Origin: Shewanella electrica
GTDB taxonomy: Bacteria > Pseudomonadota > Gammaproteobacteria > Enterobacterales > Shewanellaceae
NCBI RefSeq assembly: GCF_022321485.1
Contig: NZ_JAKOGG010000014.1
Span: 35,216 to 99,215, forward strand
Direction of reading: 5' to 3'
Length of the DNA: 64,000 nt
Part shown: positions 1 through 10,201 of the stretch, piece after piece
Layout of the letters: every line of letters starts with the position of its first letter
Numbering within the stretch: the first letter of the stretch is position 1
Notes under the pieces: model-generated
What the model saw: the letters and a program-made list of their open reading frames with translations, nothing else
Told to the model about the DNA's origin: nothing
The model's database searches: none
Program-made: the position numbers and the translations under genes

Positions 1-2688
1 CAGGCTTCATCAATTTCACCAATAAATATTGAAGACGAACTCAAAAATTCCTACCTCGATTATGCCATGAGCGTAATTGTGGGCAGGGCACTCCCTGATG
101 TTAGGGATGGTCTGAAACCAGTTCACCGTCGCGTACTATTTGCGATGAACGAGCTGAAAAACGACTGGAACAAGCCTTATAAAAAGTCCGCCCGTGTTGT
201 TGGTGACGTAATCGGTAAATATCACCCACATGGTGACAGTGCGGTGTACGACACTATCGTGCGTATGGCGCAACCATTCTCATTGCGTTACACCTTGGTT
301 GATGGTCAAGGTAACTTCGGTTCTATCGACGGTGATGCGGCAGCAGCAATGCGTTATACCGAAATCCGTATGCAAAAGCTGGCACATCAACTGCTAGCTG
401 ACCTCGATAAAGAAACCGTTGACTACGTGCCTAACTATGATGGCACTGAACTCATTCCTGAAGTGTTGCCAACCCGTGTTCCCAACCTGTTAGTTAACGG
501 TTCATCAGGTATTGCGGTAGGTATGGCAACCAACATTCCGCCACACAACTTGACTGAAGTGATCAAGGGCTGTTTGGCGTTGATTGATGAGCCAGAGCTG
601 TCGATTGAACAGTTGATTGACTATATCCCGGGCCCAGATTTCCCAACTGCGGCGATCATCAACGGCCGTAAAGGGATTGAAGACGCTTACCGTACCGGTC
701 GTGGCAAAGTGATCATGCGTGCCCGCGCGTCGTTCGAAACTGACGAACACAGCAGCCGTGAACGCATCATCGTGACTGAAATTCCATATCAAGTGAACAA
801 AGCGCGCTTGATTGAGAAGATTGCGGAGTTAGTTAAAGACAAACGTATTGAAGGCATCAGCGGCCTGCGCGATGAGTCTGACAAAGACGGTATGCGTATT
901 GTTATTGAGATCAAACGTGGCGAAGTTGCCGAAGTGGTGCTCAATAACCTGTACGCACAAACCCAAATGCAAACCTCTTTTGGTATCAACATGGTAGCGC
1001 TGGCTAACGGCCAACCTAAGTTGTTTAACCTCAAAGAGATGCTGGAAGCGTTCATCCTGCACCGCCGTGAAGTGGTGACTCGTCGTACCGTTTACGAACT
1101 GCGCAAAGCACGCGATCGCGCCCACATCCTGGAAGCGTTGGCAGTTGCACTGTCTAACATCGACCCAATTATTGAACTGATCAAAGCATCACCAAGCCCT
1201 GCGGAAGCAAAAGTAGGCTTGATGGCGCAAGGTTGGGAACTGGGTAACGTGCGCGAAATGCTGGAAAAAGCCGGTGATGACGCTGCTCGTCCTGAGTGGT
1301 TAGAACCAGAATATGGTATCCGCGACGGCCTGTACTTCCTGACTGAACAACAAGCGCAAGCGATTCTGGATCTGCGTCTGCATAAACTGACCGGTCTGGA
1401 ACACGAAAAGATTCTGCAAGAATATGTGGAATTGTTGGACGTGATTGCTGGCTTGTTGTTGATCCTGCGCAGTCCTGCACGTTTGATGGAAGTGATTAAA
1501 GAAGAACTTGAGCAGATTTTGGCAGACTTTGGCGATGAACGTCGCACTGAAATCACTGCCTCTACTGCTGATATCAACTTGGAAGACTTGATCACTGAAG
1601 AAGACGTTGTGGTTACTTTGTCGCACTTGGGTTATGCCAAATATCAACCGTTGACTGATTACCAAGCGCAACGTCGTGGTGGTAAAGGTAAAGCGGCCAC
1701 CAAAGTGAAAGATGAAGACTTCGTTGAGCGTCTGTTGGTAGCTAACACCCACGACACCATTTTGTGCTTCTCTGACTTCGGTAAACTCTACTGGATGCGC
1801 GTGTTTGAGCTGCCATTGGCTAGCCGTCAATCACGTGGTAAGCCGATTGTGAACCTGTTGCCATTGTCTGAAGGCGAACACATCACTGCGATCCTACCAG
1901 TACGCGAATATGAAGAAGGCAAGTACATCATCATGGCAACCTCACATGGTACCGTGAAGAAAACTGCTCTGACTGAATACAGCCGTCCACGTAGCAACGG
2001 TATCATCGCGGTTAACCTGAAAGATGGTGACCAGTTGATCGGTGTGGATATCACCGACGGCAGCAACGAAATCATGTTGTTCTCTGATGCGGGTAAAGTG
2101 GTGCGCTTTAAAGAAGCAGAAGAGTCAGCCATCGTAGATGAAGACGGTAACCCAGTACTGGACGAAAACGGTGAAGAGCAGATCACCTTCAAAGGTGTGC
2201 GTCCAATGGGCCGTAACGCCACCGGTGTTCGTGGTATCAAACTGGAAGACGAGCAACGCGTGGTATCGCTGATCGTACCTAAGTCTGATGACCCAATTCT
2301 GACCGTGACTGAAAACGGCTACGGTAAGCGTACTGCGATTGATGAATACCCATCGAAGAGCCGCGGCACGAAAGGTGTGGTTTCTATTAAAGTTTCTGAG
2401 CGTAACGGCGCGGTTATTGGCGCAGTGCAAGCAGCAGAAAACGATGAAATCATGCTGATCAGCGATAAAGGCACTCTGGTGCGTACGCCAGTGTCTGGTG
2501 TGTCACTGATTGGTCGTAACACGCAAGGCGTGACCATCATCCGTACTGGCGATGATGAACGAGTGGTCGGACTGCAGCGCATTGACGAAATTCAATCTAG
2601 CGGCGATGATATCGATTCGGAGTTAGCTGATGATGAAGCTGCATCAGTAGCTACGCCAGATGAACCGCAGGATGATTCAGCAGAGTAA
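1..2688 (+). CDS. gyrA: DNA gyrase subunit A (5' end outside window)
   Basis: Subunit A of type II topoisomerase, which introduces negative supercoils with GyrB. The reading frame is open from base 1; aligned by eye to E. coli GyrA the first codon is residue 4, so about three codons are missing. The catalytic tyrosine (Tyr122 equivalent, in [10 protein letters not shown]) is encoded at 355-357. The quinolone-resistance region reads GDSAVYD, with Ser83 (238-240) and Asp87 both wild type. The GyrA box QRRGGKG is present near residue 560, followed by the beta-pinwheel C-terminal domain and an acidic tail. Codon use is that of a highly expressed core gene. A strong terminator follows. Identification is secure. 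Confidence 0.98.
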   Translation, partial: QASSISPINIEDELKNSYLDYAMSVIVGRALPDVRDGLKPVHRRVLFAMNELKNDWNKPYKKSARVVGDVIGKYHPHGDSAVYDTIVRMAQPFSLRYTLVDGQGNFGSIDGDAAAAMRYTEIRMQKLAHQLLADLDKETVDYVPNYDGTELIPEVLPTRVPNLLVNGSSGIAVGMATNIPPHNLTEVIKGCLALIDEPELSIEQLIDYIPGPDFPTAAIINGRKGIEDAYRTGRGKVIMRARASFETDEHSSRERIIVTEIPYQVNKARLIEKIAELVKDKRIEGISGLRDESDKDGMRIVIEIKRGEVAEVVLNNLYAQTQMQTSFGINMVALANGQPKLFNLKEMLEAFILHRREVVTRRTVYELRKARDRAHILEALAVALSNIDPIIELIKASPSPAEAKVGLMAQGWELGNVREMLEKAGDDAARPEWLEPEYGIRDGLYFLTEQQAQAILDLRLHKLTGLEHEKILQEYVELLDVIAGLLLILRSPARLMEVIKEELEQILADFGDERRTEITASTADINLEDLITEEDVVVTLSHLGYAKYQPLTDYQAQRRGGKGKAATKVKDEDFVERLLVANTHDTILCFSDFGKLYWMRVFELPLASRQSRGKPIVNLLPLSEGEHITAILPVREYEEGKYIIMATSHGTVKKTALTEYSRPRSNGIIAVNLKDGDQLIGVDITDGSNEIMLFSDAGKVVRFKEAEESAIVDEDGNPVLDENGEEQITFKGVRPMGRNATGVRGIKLEDEQRVVSLIVPKSDDPILTVTENGYGKRTAIDEYPSKSRGTKGVVSIKVSERNGAVIGAVQAAENDEIMLISDKGTLVRTPVSGVSLIGRNTQGVTIIRTGDDERVVGLQRIDEIQSSGDDIDSELADDEAASVATPDEPQDDSAE

Positions 2689-2704
2689 CCATTCTTAGCA
2701 GTGT

Positions 2705-2736
2705 AACGAGCGTCCGATGAGACGCTCGTTTTATTT
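2705..2736 (+). terminator. intrinsic terminator of gyrA
   Basis: Perfect 10-bp stem (2705-2714 with 2721-2730), six-base loop, then a T-rich run. It lies 16 bp after the gyrA stop and separates gyrA from serC. Confidence 0.9.
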
Positions 2737-2766
2737 ATGCCTTATAAATTTCCAAGGAGAAGATCA

Positions 2767-3858
2767 GTGAGTACGGTGTACAACTTTTGTGCCGGGCCAG
2801 CGATGTTGCCCGCTCCCGTTTTGGCAAAAGCGCAGCAGGAATTACTGGATTGGCAAGGGCTAGGCGTGTCGGTGATGGAAGTGAGTCACCGTGGTGCACC
2901 TTTTATTGCATTGGCAACGCAATCTGAAAAAGATCTGCGCTCACTGATGAATATTCCAGACAACTATAAAGTGCTGTTTATGCACGGTGGTGGTCGTGGT
3001 CAATTTGCTGCGGTCGTGAATAACTTCCTTGGCGATAATGGCCGCGCGTTGTACTTGCTGACCGGTCAATGGTCAAGTTCTGCCGCAGAAGAAGCGGTTC
3101 GTTTAGTGGGTGACGCGGCAATCGACACGCTCAACATTGTTGAGCAGCAAGACGGTCTTAATAAAGTGGTGTTACCGCAACTGACTGGCGCTGCTGATAA
3201 ATACCGTTACGTGCATTACTGCCCGAACGAAACGGTCGATGGTATCGAGATTTTTGACTATCTCGATAGCCCATGGCCAATTGTGGCGGACATGTCTTCG
3301 ACTATCATGTCGCGCGAAGTTGACGTCAGCAAATTCGGTTTGATCTATGCCGGCGCACAGAAAAACATTGGCCCATCAGGGTTAACGCTGGTGATTGTGC
3401 GTGAAGATTTACTCGAACTGCCAGTCGTACATCCATCTTCGATCATGGATTACCGTATTGCGGCAGCGAAGGATTCAATGTTCAACACGCCGCCAACATT
3501 CGCTTGGTATTTGGCCGCTGAAGTTTTCAAATGGCTGAAAAGCAATGGTGGTGTTGCTGCGATGGAAAAAACCAACGTAGCCAAAGCTGAACTGCTGTAT
3601 CACTGCATCGACAGTTTACCGTTCTACAAAAATGGTGTGGTAGCGGCCAACCGTTCACGTATGAACGTCACTTTCCAACTGGCTGATGAGTCGCTCGACA
3701 AAACCTTCCTCAAAGAAGCGGAAGCGCAGGGCTTGGTTGCGCTAAAAGGCCATCGCATTGTTGGCGGTATGCGCGCCAGTATCTACAATGCTATGCCACT
3801 TGAAGGTGTACAAAAATTGGTTGAGTTTATGACTGCGTTTGCGGCTAAACACAGCTAG
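2767..3858 (+). CDS. serC: phosphoserine aminotransferase
   Basis: PLP enzyme converting 3-phosphohydroxypyruvate to phosphoserine (serine synthesis) and acting in pyridoxine synthesis. The protein has 363 residues, the family length, with N-terminal NFCAGPA, the HGGGRGQF loop, and the PLP lysine K199 in [12 protein letters not shown] chose GTG at 2767, preceded by AAGGAG, because homologues begin MS[10 protein letters not shown]; an upstream ATG at 2737 sits inside the gyrA terminator and adds ten unconserved residues. In many enterics serC is joined to aroA. Here a convergent aminotransferase gene lies between serC and aroA. Confidence 0.96.
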   Translation: MSTVYNFCAGPAMLPAPVLAKAQQELLDWQGLGVSVMEVSHRGAPFIALATQSEKDLRSLMNIPDNYKVLFMHGGGRGQFAAVVNNFLGDNGRALYLLTGQWSSSAAEEAVRLVGDAAIDTLNIVEQQDGLNKVVLPQLTGAADKYRYVHYCPNETVDGIEIFDYLDSPWPIVADMSSTIMSREVDVSKFGLIYAGAQKNIGPSGLTLVIVREDLLELPVVHPSSIMDYRIAAAKDSMFNTPPTFAWYLAAEVFKWLKSNGGVAAMEKTNVAKAELLYHCIDSLPFYKNGVVAANRSRMNVTFQLADESLDKTFLKEAEAQGLVALKGHRIVGGMRASIYNAMPLEGVQKLVEFMTAFAAKHS

Positions 3859-3880
3859 TTAAGTCAGCCATCTTTGATAC

Positions 3881-3913
3881 AAAAAAGCGGATGAACACCT
3901 CATCCGCTTTTTT
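3881..3913. terminator. bidirectional terminator between serC and the aminotransferase gene
   Basis: A 14-bp perfect stem (3881-3894 with 3900-3913), five-base loop, A-run on one side and T-run on the other. It can serve serC (+) and the convergent gene ending at 3966 (-). Confidence 0.88.
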
Positions 3914-3965
3914 ATTAGGCGCTGTTGCTAAACAGCACTATCAAACTTTTGCTCTAGGTCGTGCG

Positions 3966-5156
3966 TTACAGCACTTTAGCAATCGCTGCCGCTAAGTAAT
4001 CAACGTTGGCTTCAGTGATACCCGCAATGCTCATACGGCTTGAGTCTACCATGTAAACGCCGTGCTCACTTTTCAGCAATGCGACTTGCTCTGGGGTAAT
4101 ACCTAAGAATGAGAACATGCCTTTTTGACGGGCAATAAAGCTGAAGTCACGGGTTACGCTTTGCGCCTTAATGCGTTCCACCAACATAGCGCGGTTACCG
4201 TTGATACGATCACGCATCACTTTCAGCTCTTCGTGCCATTGTGTGGTTAATTCGCTAGATGCCAAAATGGTTTCGACCAATGCCGCACCGTGTGCAGGCG
4301 GCATAGAGTAGTTAGCGCGGATCACATGCAACATGACTGACTGAGCAATTGCTGCGGCATTGCTATCTTTAGCGACTACAGCACAAGCGCCGATACGCTC
4401 ACGGTATAAGCCAAAGTTCTTCGAACATGAATCACACAGCAGCATGGCATCTACCGCATCCGCCATCTTGCGTACGCCATAGGCATCTTGCTCAAGGCTT
4501 TCACCAAAACCTTGATACGCCATATCAAGCAGCGGGGTAAAACCACGATCTTTTGCCACCGCCACGACTTGGTCCCATTGTGCTGGCGTTAAGTCTTCAC
4601 CCGTTGGGTTATGGCAACATGCGTGCAGCAGCACTACGTCGTTTTTGCCAAGAGTTTTCAGCTTTTCCAGCATGGCATCGAAACGCAGGGCGTTATTTTC
4701 GGTGTCATAGTACGGATAATGCTCTACAGCTAACCCGGCGGCTTTAAAAATGGCGAGATGGTTGGCCCATGTTGGGTCGCTGACCCATACAGTTGCATTG
4801 GCATTACAGCGTTTAATAAAGTCTGCGGCAACGCGCAGAGAACCTGTACCGCCAGGGGTTGATACACTGCGAATACGATTGCTCAACACCGCGCGGTGAT
4901 CGGCACCAAAGGCTAATTCGCAAATCAGGCGATTAAACTCAGGGCTACCAGCGGGACTGATATACACTTTCGTGGTTTCGGTTTCTGTACGAATACGCTC
5001 TGCAGTCTTCACACAAGCAAGAATTGGGGTATTGCCATCAGGGTCTTTATAAACACCGACGCCTAGGTCAACTTTATCGGTACGAGGATCTTCACGAAAT
5101 TGCGCCATCAGCCCAAGAATAGGGTCCGCAGGCATTGGGGTTAATGCATTGAACAT
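3966..5156 (-). CDS. aspartate/aromatic amino acid aminotransferase
   Basis: Class I PLP aminotransferase of 396 residues, the AspC/TyrB subfamily. It opens with MFNALTPMPADPILGL and carries the HACCHNPTG motif, the PLP lysine K246 (SCSKNFGLYRERIG) and the substrate-carboxylate arginine in SSRMSIAGI. It transaminates aspartate and/or aromatic amino acids with 2-oxoglutarate. AspC and TyrB cannot be told apart by eye. The location between serC and aroA (aromatic pathway) and Shewanella synteny make an aromatic role plausible. It is transcribed opposite to its neighbours and shares the terminator at 3881-3913 with serC. Confidence 0.93.
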   Translation of the reverse strand: MFNALTPMPADPILGLMAQFREDPRTDKVDLGVGVYKDPDGNTPILACVKTAERIRTETETTKVYISPAGSPEFNRLICELAFGADHRAVLSNRIRSVSTPGGTGSLRVAADFIKRCNANATVWVSDPTWANHLAIFKAAGLAVEHYPYYDTENNALRFDAMLEKLKTLGKNDVVLLHACCHNPTGEDLTPAQWDQVVAVAKDRGFTPLLDMAYQGFGESLEQDAYGVRKMADAVDAMLLCDSCSKNFGLYRERIGACAVVAKDSNAAAIAQSVMLHVIRANYSMPPAHGAALVETILASSELTTQWHEELKVMRDRINGNRAMLVERIKAQSVTRDFSFIARQKGMFSFLGITPEQVALLKSEHGVYMVDSSRMSIAGITEANVDYLAAAIAKVL

Positions 5157-5540
5157 CGAGTCTTCCAGTTATTGTTATGTGTGACAGGATTGTTAGCATA
5201 GCGGCTAAATCCCGTCGTGTTAATCTGCATTATTTTCAAAGAAAAATTGCTACATGTACAGATAAATGGACGTTTTTATTCGCAAATGTACATATCTGTT
5301 GCCGTATAGCGAATAAATTCGTCACTGCTTAATTTTTGCGCTGTAATGCTTGGCTATTACAAAAAATGATTGAATTGAGCCGCTATTCAGTTACTTTAAC
5401 AGCACGAAGACGCAATTCGAGTAACCCGCATTATCAATTTTTAGGCGTTTAAATTAAATGCTAACTGAGCAAAATCATTAATTCATCATCAGCGATGTTT
5501 ATGGGTATAAACATCAGCGGCACTTAAAAGAACTAAATTT
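5157..5540. other. divergent intergenic region, aminotransferase / aroA
   Basis: A 384-bp AT-rich promoter region with no ORF of merit. Two TGTACA hexamers (about 5254 and 5286), each preceded by A or ATG, recall TyrR half sites, but the matching right halves are poor. A perfect hairpin lies close to aroA and is listed separately. Confidence 0.5.
5494..5515 (+). promoter_or_regulatory. perfect inverted repeat in aroA leader
   Basis: Nine-bp arms (5494-5502 with 5507-5515) around GGGT, ending 25 bp before the aroA ATG. There is no T-run, so it is either an operator or an mRNA 5' hairpin. Confidence 0.4.
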
Positions 5541-6824
5541 ATGAAGCAGTTACAACTGAACCAAGTCTTCCGCGTCAACGGCGAAGTGAACATTCCGGGC
5601 TCTAAGAGCATCTCAAATCGTGCCTTATTGTTGGCGGCTTTAGCCAAAGGCACTACGACCTTAACCAATCTGTTAGATTCCGATGACATCAGCCATATGC
5701 TGAATGCGCTGTCGCAGTTGGGGATCAGCTATCAACGTAATATTGAAGCCAGAAGTTGTACCGTGGTGGGTAATGCTGGGCCATTTAGTAGCCAACAAGC
5801 GTTGACGTTATTTCTTGGTAACGCTGGCACGGCGATGCGGCCTTTGTGTGCGGCATTAACCTTGGGGACTGGCGAGTTCGAGTTGACCGGCGAACCGCGT
5901 ATGGAAGAGCGACCAATCAAAGATCTGGTTGACGCCATTGCGCAGATTGGCGCCAAGGTTGAATACCTCAAAAATGATGGTTTTCCACCGGTTAAAGTTA
6001 TCGGCTCTGGCCTAAATGGTGGCACTGTGAAAATTTCCGGTGCACTTTCAAGCCAGTTTTTGACCGCATTGTTGATGGTCGCGCCGTTAGCAAAAGACGA
6101 TGTAGCAATTGAAGTCGTCGGCGAACTGGTATCTAAACCTTACATCGATATCACGCTAGCGCTAATGGAAAAGTTCGGTGTTACTGTCACTAACCATCAA
6201 TATCAGCGCTTTAGCGTAAAAGGTCAGCAACAGTACATTGCACCGGGGGATTTACTGGTTGAAGGTGATGCGTCATCGGCTTCTTATTTCTTAGCCGCCG
6301 GTGCTATTGCAGGCGGTGAAGTAAAAGTCACGGGTGTTGGCAAACAAAGTATTCAAGGTGATGTGAAGTTTGCTGATGCCTTGGCAGCAATGGGCGCTGA
6401 TATCGAATGGGGCGATGATTACATTATTGCTCGTGGTAGCAAGTTGCATGGCATTGATATGGACATGAACCATATTCCGGATGCTGCTATGACCATTGCC
6501 ACCGCCGCACTTTTTGCCGAAGGTGACACTCAGCTAACCAACATCTATAACTGGCGCATTAAAGAAACCGACCGCTTAGCGGCGATGGCGACAGAGTTGC
6601 GTAAAGTAGGTGCGACCGTTGAAGAAGGTGAAGATTTTATCCGCATCACGCCACCGTCCAAGATCAAACATGCGGCCATTGATACCTATAATGATCATCG
6701 TATGGCGATGTGTTTTTCACTGGCGGCATTTAGTGAAGCTGGCGTCACTATTAACGATCCTGACTGCACATCTAAAACTTTCCCTGATTACTTCGCCCAA
6801 TTTCAACTACTTGCGAGTCGGTAG
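5541..6824 (+). CDS. aroA: 3-phosphoshikimate 1-carboxyvinyltransferase (EPSP synthase)
   Basis: Sixth step of the shikimate pathway, joining PEP to shikimate-3-phosphate. The 427-residue protein shows the class I motifs: [18 protein letters not shown] near residue 20, [12 protein letters not shown] near 90, [10 protein letters not shown] near 120, and [11 protein letters not shown] near the C-terminus. The glyphosate-relevant loop GNAGTAMRP is the sensitive class I form. The start ATG at 5541 matches homologues (MKQLxL). cmk follows in the same direction, as in many gammaproteobacteria. Confidence 0.97.
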   Translation: MKQLQLNQVFRVNGEVNIPGSKSISNRALLLAALAKGTTTLTNLLDSDDISHMLNALSQLGISYQRNIEARSCTVVGNAGPFSSQQALTLFLGNAGTAMRPLCAALTLGTGEFELTGEPRMEERPIKDLVDAIAQIGAKVEYLKNDGFPPVKVIGSGLNGGTVKISGALSSQFLTALLMVAPLAKDDVAIEVVGELVSKPYIDITLALMEKFGVTVTNHQYQRFSVKGQQQYIAPGDLLVEGDASSASYFLAAGAIAGGEVKVTGVGKQSIQGDVKFADALAAMGADIEWGDDYIIARGSKLHGIDMDMNHIPDAAMTIATAALFAEGDTQLTNIYNWRIKETDRLAAMATELRKVGATVEEGEDFIRITPPSKIKHAAIDTYNDHRMAMCFSLAAFSEAGVTINDPDCTSKTFPDYFAQFQLLASR

Positions 6825-6831
6825 TTTTTCT

Positions 6832-6858
6832 TTAAGTGCCGAAGCCTTCGGCACTTAA
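6832..6858 (+). terminator. hairpin between aroA and cmk
   Basis: A 12-bp perfect stem (6832-6843 with 6847-6858) and three-base loop, 8 bp after the aroA stop. The T-run precedes the stem rather than following it, so termination is uncertain. It may instead stabilise or process the transcript. Confidence 0.5.
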
Positions 6859-6975
6859 TCACATGTTTGCTAAAATTCGCCGACGTTAACCGCGATCTTG
6901 ATATATAATGTCGACCGCGAAATTCTGGGCGCTGACTCTTCAGCTCACCAGAAAGACAATTATTTGGAGGAATGT

Positions 6976-7671
6976 ATGTCTGATCGGGCGCCTGTCGTCA
7001 CCATTGATGGTCCTAGCGGTGCAGGGAAGGGAACGATTAGTCAGCTACTTGCCAGCCATCTTGGTTGGAAGTTTCTGGATAGTGGTGCGATCTACCGAGT
7101 ACTCGCGCTAGCGGCTCTTCATCACAACGTAGAATTAGATAATGAAGAAGCTATTACCTTATTGGCTTCACATTTAGATGTGCAGTTTTTTGCAGCATCA
7201 GAAACCGAATCGTCAAAAATTATCCTTGAAGGTGAAGACGTTACACACAGTATTCGCTCTCAAGAGTGCTCAGACGCTGCCTCTCGCGTAGCGGTATTTC
7301 CTCGTGTGCGTGAAGCGTTGTTACGCCGTCAACGTGCCTTTAGAGTTGAGCCAGGTTTAATTGCCGATGGTCGTGATATGGGCACCATAGTGTTTCCCAC
7401 CGCACCGGCTAAATTATTTTTAACTGCTTCGGCGGAAGAACGCGCCCAGCGCCGCTATAATCAGTTGCGAGACAAGGGCTTTGATGTTAATATCGACACC
7501 CTTTTAAGCGAGATTAAAGACCGTGATTTCAGGGACATGAATCGAGCTGTGGCACCACTTGTGCCAGCGGAAGATGCGTTCCTTATCGACACAACCGGTC
7601 TCGCTATCGAAGATGTATTTGCGCAAGCACTTAAATACATCGAAGAAAAGCTATCTGCTACAGGTGTATAG
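6976..7671 (+). CDS. cmk: cytidylate kinase
   Basis: Phosphorylates CMP and dCMP with ATP. The 231-residue protein has Walker [10 protein letters not shown] (residues 12-20), the GRDMGT motif, and the ERAQRR lid region typical of type 1 Cmk. ATG 6976 is preceded by TTGGAGGAA and gives the expected N-terminus [15 protein letters not shown]. The frame extends 26 codons upstream without conservation. A TATAAT at 6904-6909 may be the -10 box of a cmk promoter; no good -35 is apparent. The gene directly precedes rpsA, the usual arrangement. Confidence 0.96.
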   Translation: MSDRAPVVTIDGPSGAGKGTISQLLASHLGWKFLDSGAIYRVLALAALHHNVELDNEEAITLLASHLDVQFFAASETESSKIILEGEDVTHSIRSQECSDAASRVAVFPRVREALLRRQRAFRVEPGLIADGRDMGTIVFPTAPAKLFLTASAEERAQRRYNQLRDKGFDVNIDTLLSEIKDRDFRDMNRAVAPLVPAEDAFLIDTTGLAIEDVFAQALKYIEEKLSATGV

Positions 7672-7686
7672 ACACCTGTAGTTTTT
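7658..7686 (+). terminator. terminator overlapping the cmk stop codon
   Basis: A perfect 10-bp stem (7658-7667 with 7672-7681), a four-base loop that contains the cmk TAG stop, then five T. Translating ribosomes would cover the left arm, so the hairpin may act as a partial terminator between cmk and rpsA. Confidence 0.75.
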
Positions 7687-7690
7687 GGTA

Positions 7691-7712
7691 TTCATCAAAA
7701 GGATTTGATGAA
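7691..7712 (+). promoter_or_regulatory. hairpin in rpsA leader
   Basis: A perfect 9-bp stem (7691-7699 with 7704-7712) with an AGGA loop, 58 bp before the rpsA ATG. Ribosomal protein S1 autoregulates through structured leader RNA in E. coli. Whether this hairpin is transcribed from an rpsA promoter or is part of the cmk read-through is not visible. Confidence 0.4.
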
Positions 7713-7770
7713 TTATATACATAACCCCATGTTCAGGACGTAGCATGGCTTTTAAATTAAGTTAATACAC

Positions 7771-9438
7771 ATGACTGAATCTTTTGCTGATCTGTTTGAA
7801 CAATCCCTTCAACAACTGGAATTCCGCCCAGGTTCTATCGTTCGTGGTACTGTTGTTGCCATCGAAAACGGTGTAGTACTGGTTGACGCCGGTCTGAAAT
7901 CTGAAAGCCCAATCCCAGCTGAGCAATTCAAAAACGCTCAAGGTGAATTGGAAATCGCTGTTGGTGATGAAGTTGACGTAGCGCTGGATAGCGTTGAAGA
8001 CGGCTTTGGTGAGACTCAACTGTCTCGCGAAAAAGCTAAACGTCACGAAGCTTGGATCGTTCTGGAAAAAGCTTACGAAGATAACGAAACTGTTATCGGC
8101 GTTATCAACGGCAAAGTTAAAGGCGGTTTCACTGTTGAGTTGAACGGTATCCGTGCATTCTTGCCTGGTTCTCTGGTTGACGTTCGCCCAGTTCGCGACA
8201 CTGCTCACCTGGAAAACAAAGAGCTGGAATTCAAGGTTATCAAACTGGATCAGAAACGTAACAACGTAGTGGTTTCTCGCCGCGCTGTTATTGAATCTGA
8301 AAGCAGTGCTGAGCGCGATGCTCTGCTGGAAAACCTGCAGGAAGGTCAATCTGTTAAAGGTATCGTTAAGAACCTGACCGACTACGGCGCGTTCGTAGAT
8401 CTGGGCGGTGTTGACGGCCTGCTGCACATCACCGATATGGCATGGAAACGCGTTAAGCATCCATCAGAAATCGTTAACGTTGGTGATGAAATCGAAGTTA
8501 AAGTGCTGAAATATGACCGTGAACGTACTCGCGTATCACTGGGTCTGAAACAACTGGGCGAAGACCCATGGTTGGAAATCAGCAAACGCTACCCAGAAAA
8601 CACTCGTTTGACTGGTCGCGTTACTAACCTGACTGATTATGGCTGCTTCGTAGAAATCGAAGAAGGCGTTGAAGGTCTGGTTCACGTATCTGAAATGGAT
8701 TGGACTAACAAGAACATCCACCCATCTAAAGTTGTTAGCTTGGGCGATGAAGTTGAAGTTCTGGTGCTGGATATCGACGAAGAACGTCGTCGTATCTCTC
8801 TGGGTCTGAAACAATGTAAGACTAACCCATGGGAAGATTTCGCAAACCGCTTCGCTAAAGGCGACAAAGTAACTGGTAAGATCAAGTCTATCACTGACTT
8901 CGGTATCTTCATCGGTCTGGACGGCGGTATTGACGGTCTGGTTCACCTGTCTGACATTTCTTGGAATGCAGCTGGCGAAGAAGCAGTTGGCGAATACAAA
9001 AAAGGTGATGAAATCACTGCCGTTGTATTGTCAGTTGACCCAGAACGTGAGCGTATCAGCTTGGGCGTGAAACAAACTGAAGACGATCCATTCAACGCTT
9101 ACTTGGCAGACAAGAAGAAAGGTTCTATTGTAACTGGTACTGTTACAGCTGTTGACGCGAAAGGCGTAACTGTAGAACTGGCTGACGCTGTTGAAGGTTA
9201 CATCCGTGTTGCTGATATCAGCCGCGAACACGTTGAAGATGCATCTGCAGAATTCAACGTTGGCGACGCTGTTGAAGCTAAATTCATGGGCGTAGACCGT
9301 AAGAACCGTAACGTTTCTCTGTCTATTCGTGCTAAAGACGAAGCAGAAGAAAAAGAAGTAATGGCTAACCTGAACAAACAGGAAGAAGCTGTTATCGGTA
9401 ACGCAATGGCTGAAGCGTTCAAAGCGGCTCGTAAATAA
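7771..9438 (+). CDS. rpsA: 30S ribosomal protein S1
   Basis: The 555-residue protein has six S1 (OB-fold) repeats. The two N-terminal ones bind the ribosome; the later ones carry RNA-binding signatures such as [43 protein letters not shown] and [23 protein letters not shown]1 delivers and unfolds mRNA at the 30S subunit. Codon choice is strongly biased, as expected for a ribosomal protein. ATG 7771 is followed by [13 protein letters not shown], the conserved start. ihfB follows 79 bp later behind a hairpin. Confidence 0.98.
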   Translation: MTESFADLFEQSLQQLEFRPGSIVRGTVVAIENGVVLVDAGLKSESPIPAEQFKNAQGELEIAVGDEVDVALDSVEDGFGETQLSREKAKRHEAWIVLEKAYEDNETVIGVINGKVKGGFTVELNGIRAFLPGSLVDVRPVRDTAHLENKELEFKVIKLDQKRNNVVVSRRAVIESESSAERDALLENLQEGQSVKGIVKNLTDYGAFVDLGGVDGLLHITDMAWKRVKHPSEIVNVGDEIEVKVLKYDRERTRVSLGLKQLGEDPWLEISKRYPENTRLTGRVTNLTDYGCFVEIEEGVEGLVHVSEMDWTNKNIHPSKVVSLGDEVEVLVLDIDEERRRISLGLKQCKTNPWEDFANRFAKGDKVTGKIKSITDFGIFIGLDGGIDGLVHLSDISWNAAGEEAVGEYKKGDEITAVVLSVDPERERISLGVKQTEDDPFNAYLADKKKGSIVTGTVTAVDAKGVTVELADAVEGYIRVADISREHVEDASAEFNVGDAVEAKFMGVDRKNRNVSLSIRAKDEAEEKEVMANLNKQEEAVIGNAMAEAFKAARK

Positions 9439-9452
9439 GTAGCCTGCCGATT

Positions 9453-9473
9453 GGGAAGCGCTTAGCGCTTCCC
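9453..9473 (+). terminator. hairpin after rpsA
   Basis: A perfect 9-bp GC-rich stem (9453-9461 with 9465-9473) and three-base loop, 14 bp after the rpsA stop. There is no T-run directly after it, so it may be partial or an mRNA 3' stabiliser, allowing some read-through into ihfB. Confidence 0.6.
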
Positions 9474-9517
9474 ATAAAAGGCTAATTTTGTTTGGCTTAA
9501 ATCAAGGGGTGATTAGG

Positions 9518-9805
9518 ATGACAAAATCCGAACTTATCGAAAAGCTTGCTGAGACCCAATCGCTGTTGTCAGCAAAAGATGTTGAAAGTGCCGTAAAAGA
9601 GATGTTGGAGCAAATGGCGAAAACATTAGAAATCGGTGATCGTATTGAGATCCGTGGTTTCGGTAGTTTCTCTCTGCATTATCGTGCACCTCGTGTGGGT
9701 CGCAATCCAAAAACAGGAACCTCTGTTGAGCTGGATGGTAAGTACGTACCACACTTTAAGCCAGGTAAAGAGTTGCGTGAAAGAGTTGATGCCGCGATTG
9801 GCTAA
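9518..9805 (+). CDS. ihfB: integration host factor subunit beta
   Basis: A 95-residue HU/IHF-family DNA-bending protein that pairs with IhfA. It has the beta-arm sequence [16 protein letters not shown], with the DNA-intercalating proline near residue 64, and the [11 protein letters not shown] C-terminal motif. ATG 9518 lies behind an AGG-rich ribosome site and gives [11 protein letters not shown], the family start. A TTG further upstream in frame (9488) is unlikely. The rpsA-ihfB-lapA-lapB-pyrF order is conserved in enterics and Shewanella. Confidence 0.97.
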   Translation: MTKSELIEKLAETQSLLSAKDVESAVKEMLEQMAKTLEIGDRIEIRGFGSFSLHYRAPRVGRNPKTGTSVELDGKYVPHFKPGKELRERVDAAIG

Positions 9806-9819
9806 TTTCTCTTTGTATA

Positions 9820-9846
9820 AAAAGCCTCCTATAGGGGGCTTTTTTT
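9820..9846 (+). terminator. intrinsic terminator of ihfB
   Basis: An eight-bp stem with one G-T pair (9822-9829 with 9834-9841), loop TATA, then a run of T, 16 bp after the ihfB stop. Confidence 0.88.
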
Positions 9847-9928
9847 ATAGCCCAAGCGGTTCAACACTGGTAGCAACCGCCAATTTACTGGATAATCAGC
9901 TAATTGAATTCAGTTATGGGAGCATTGA

Positions 9929-10201
9929 GTGAAGTCTTTTATTGTCACTGTTATTGTCGCTCTGCTGTTTATTGTGGCGCTGATTTTTGGTGCACGTAAC
10001 GAGCAATTGGTCACCATCAATTACTTCGTGGTTCAGGGCGAATATCGGCTGCCATTTGTATTAGCTGTGGTATTTTTTGCTGGCTTCGTTAGTTGTTGGA
10101 TTGTGGCATTTGCCTATATTCTGCGGCTAAAACTCTCGCTGAAACGCGCTCGTCGTCGCCTAATGTCGCTAGAGTCAGCCCAACAGGAGTTAAACAGCTA
10201 A
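9929..10201 (+). CDS. lapA: lipopolysaccharide assembly protein A (YciS)
   Basis: A 90-residue inner-membrane protein of the DUF1049 family. Two hydrophobic helices (about 2-21 and 43-66) flank a short loop with the conserved GARNEQLVTINYF motif, followed by a basic, helical tail. It acts with LapB in regulating LpxC and lipopolysaccharide synthesis. The start is GTG 9929, preceded by GGAGCATT. Its TAA abuts the lapB ATG with no gap, indicating translational coupling. Confidence 0.93.
   Translation: MKSFIVTVIVALLFIVALIFGARNEQLVTINYFVVQGEYRLPFVLAVVFFAGFVSCWIVAFAYILRLKLSLKRARRRLMSLESAQQELNS

Noticed and set aside
5157-5340. TyrR boxes upstream of the aminotransferase gene
   Set aside because: TGTACA half sites are present, but the required TTTACA-like right halves match only about 3 of 6 bases.
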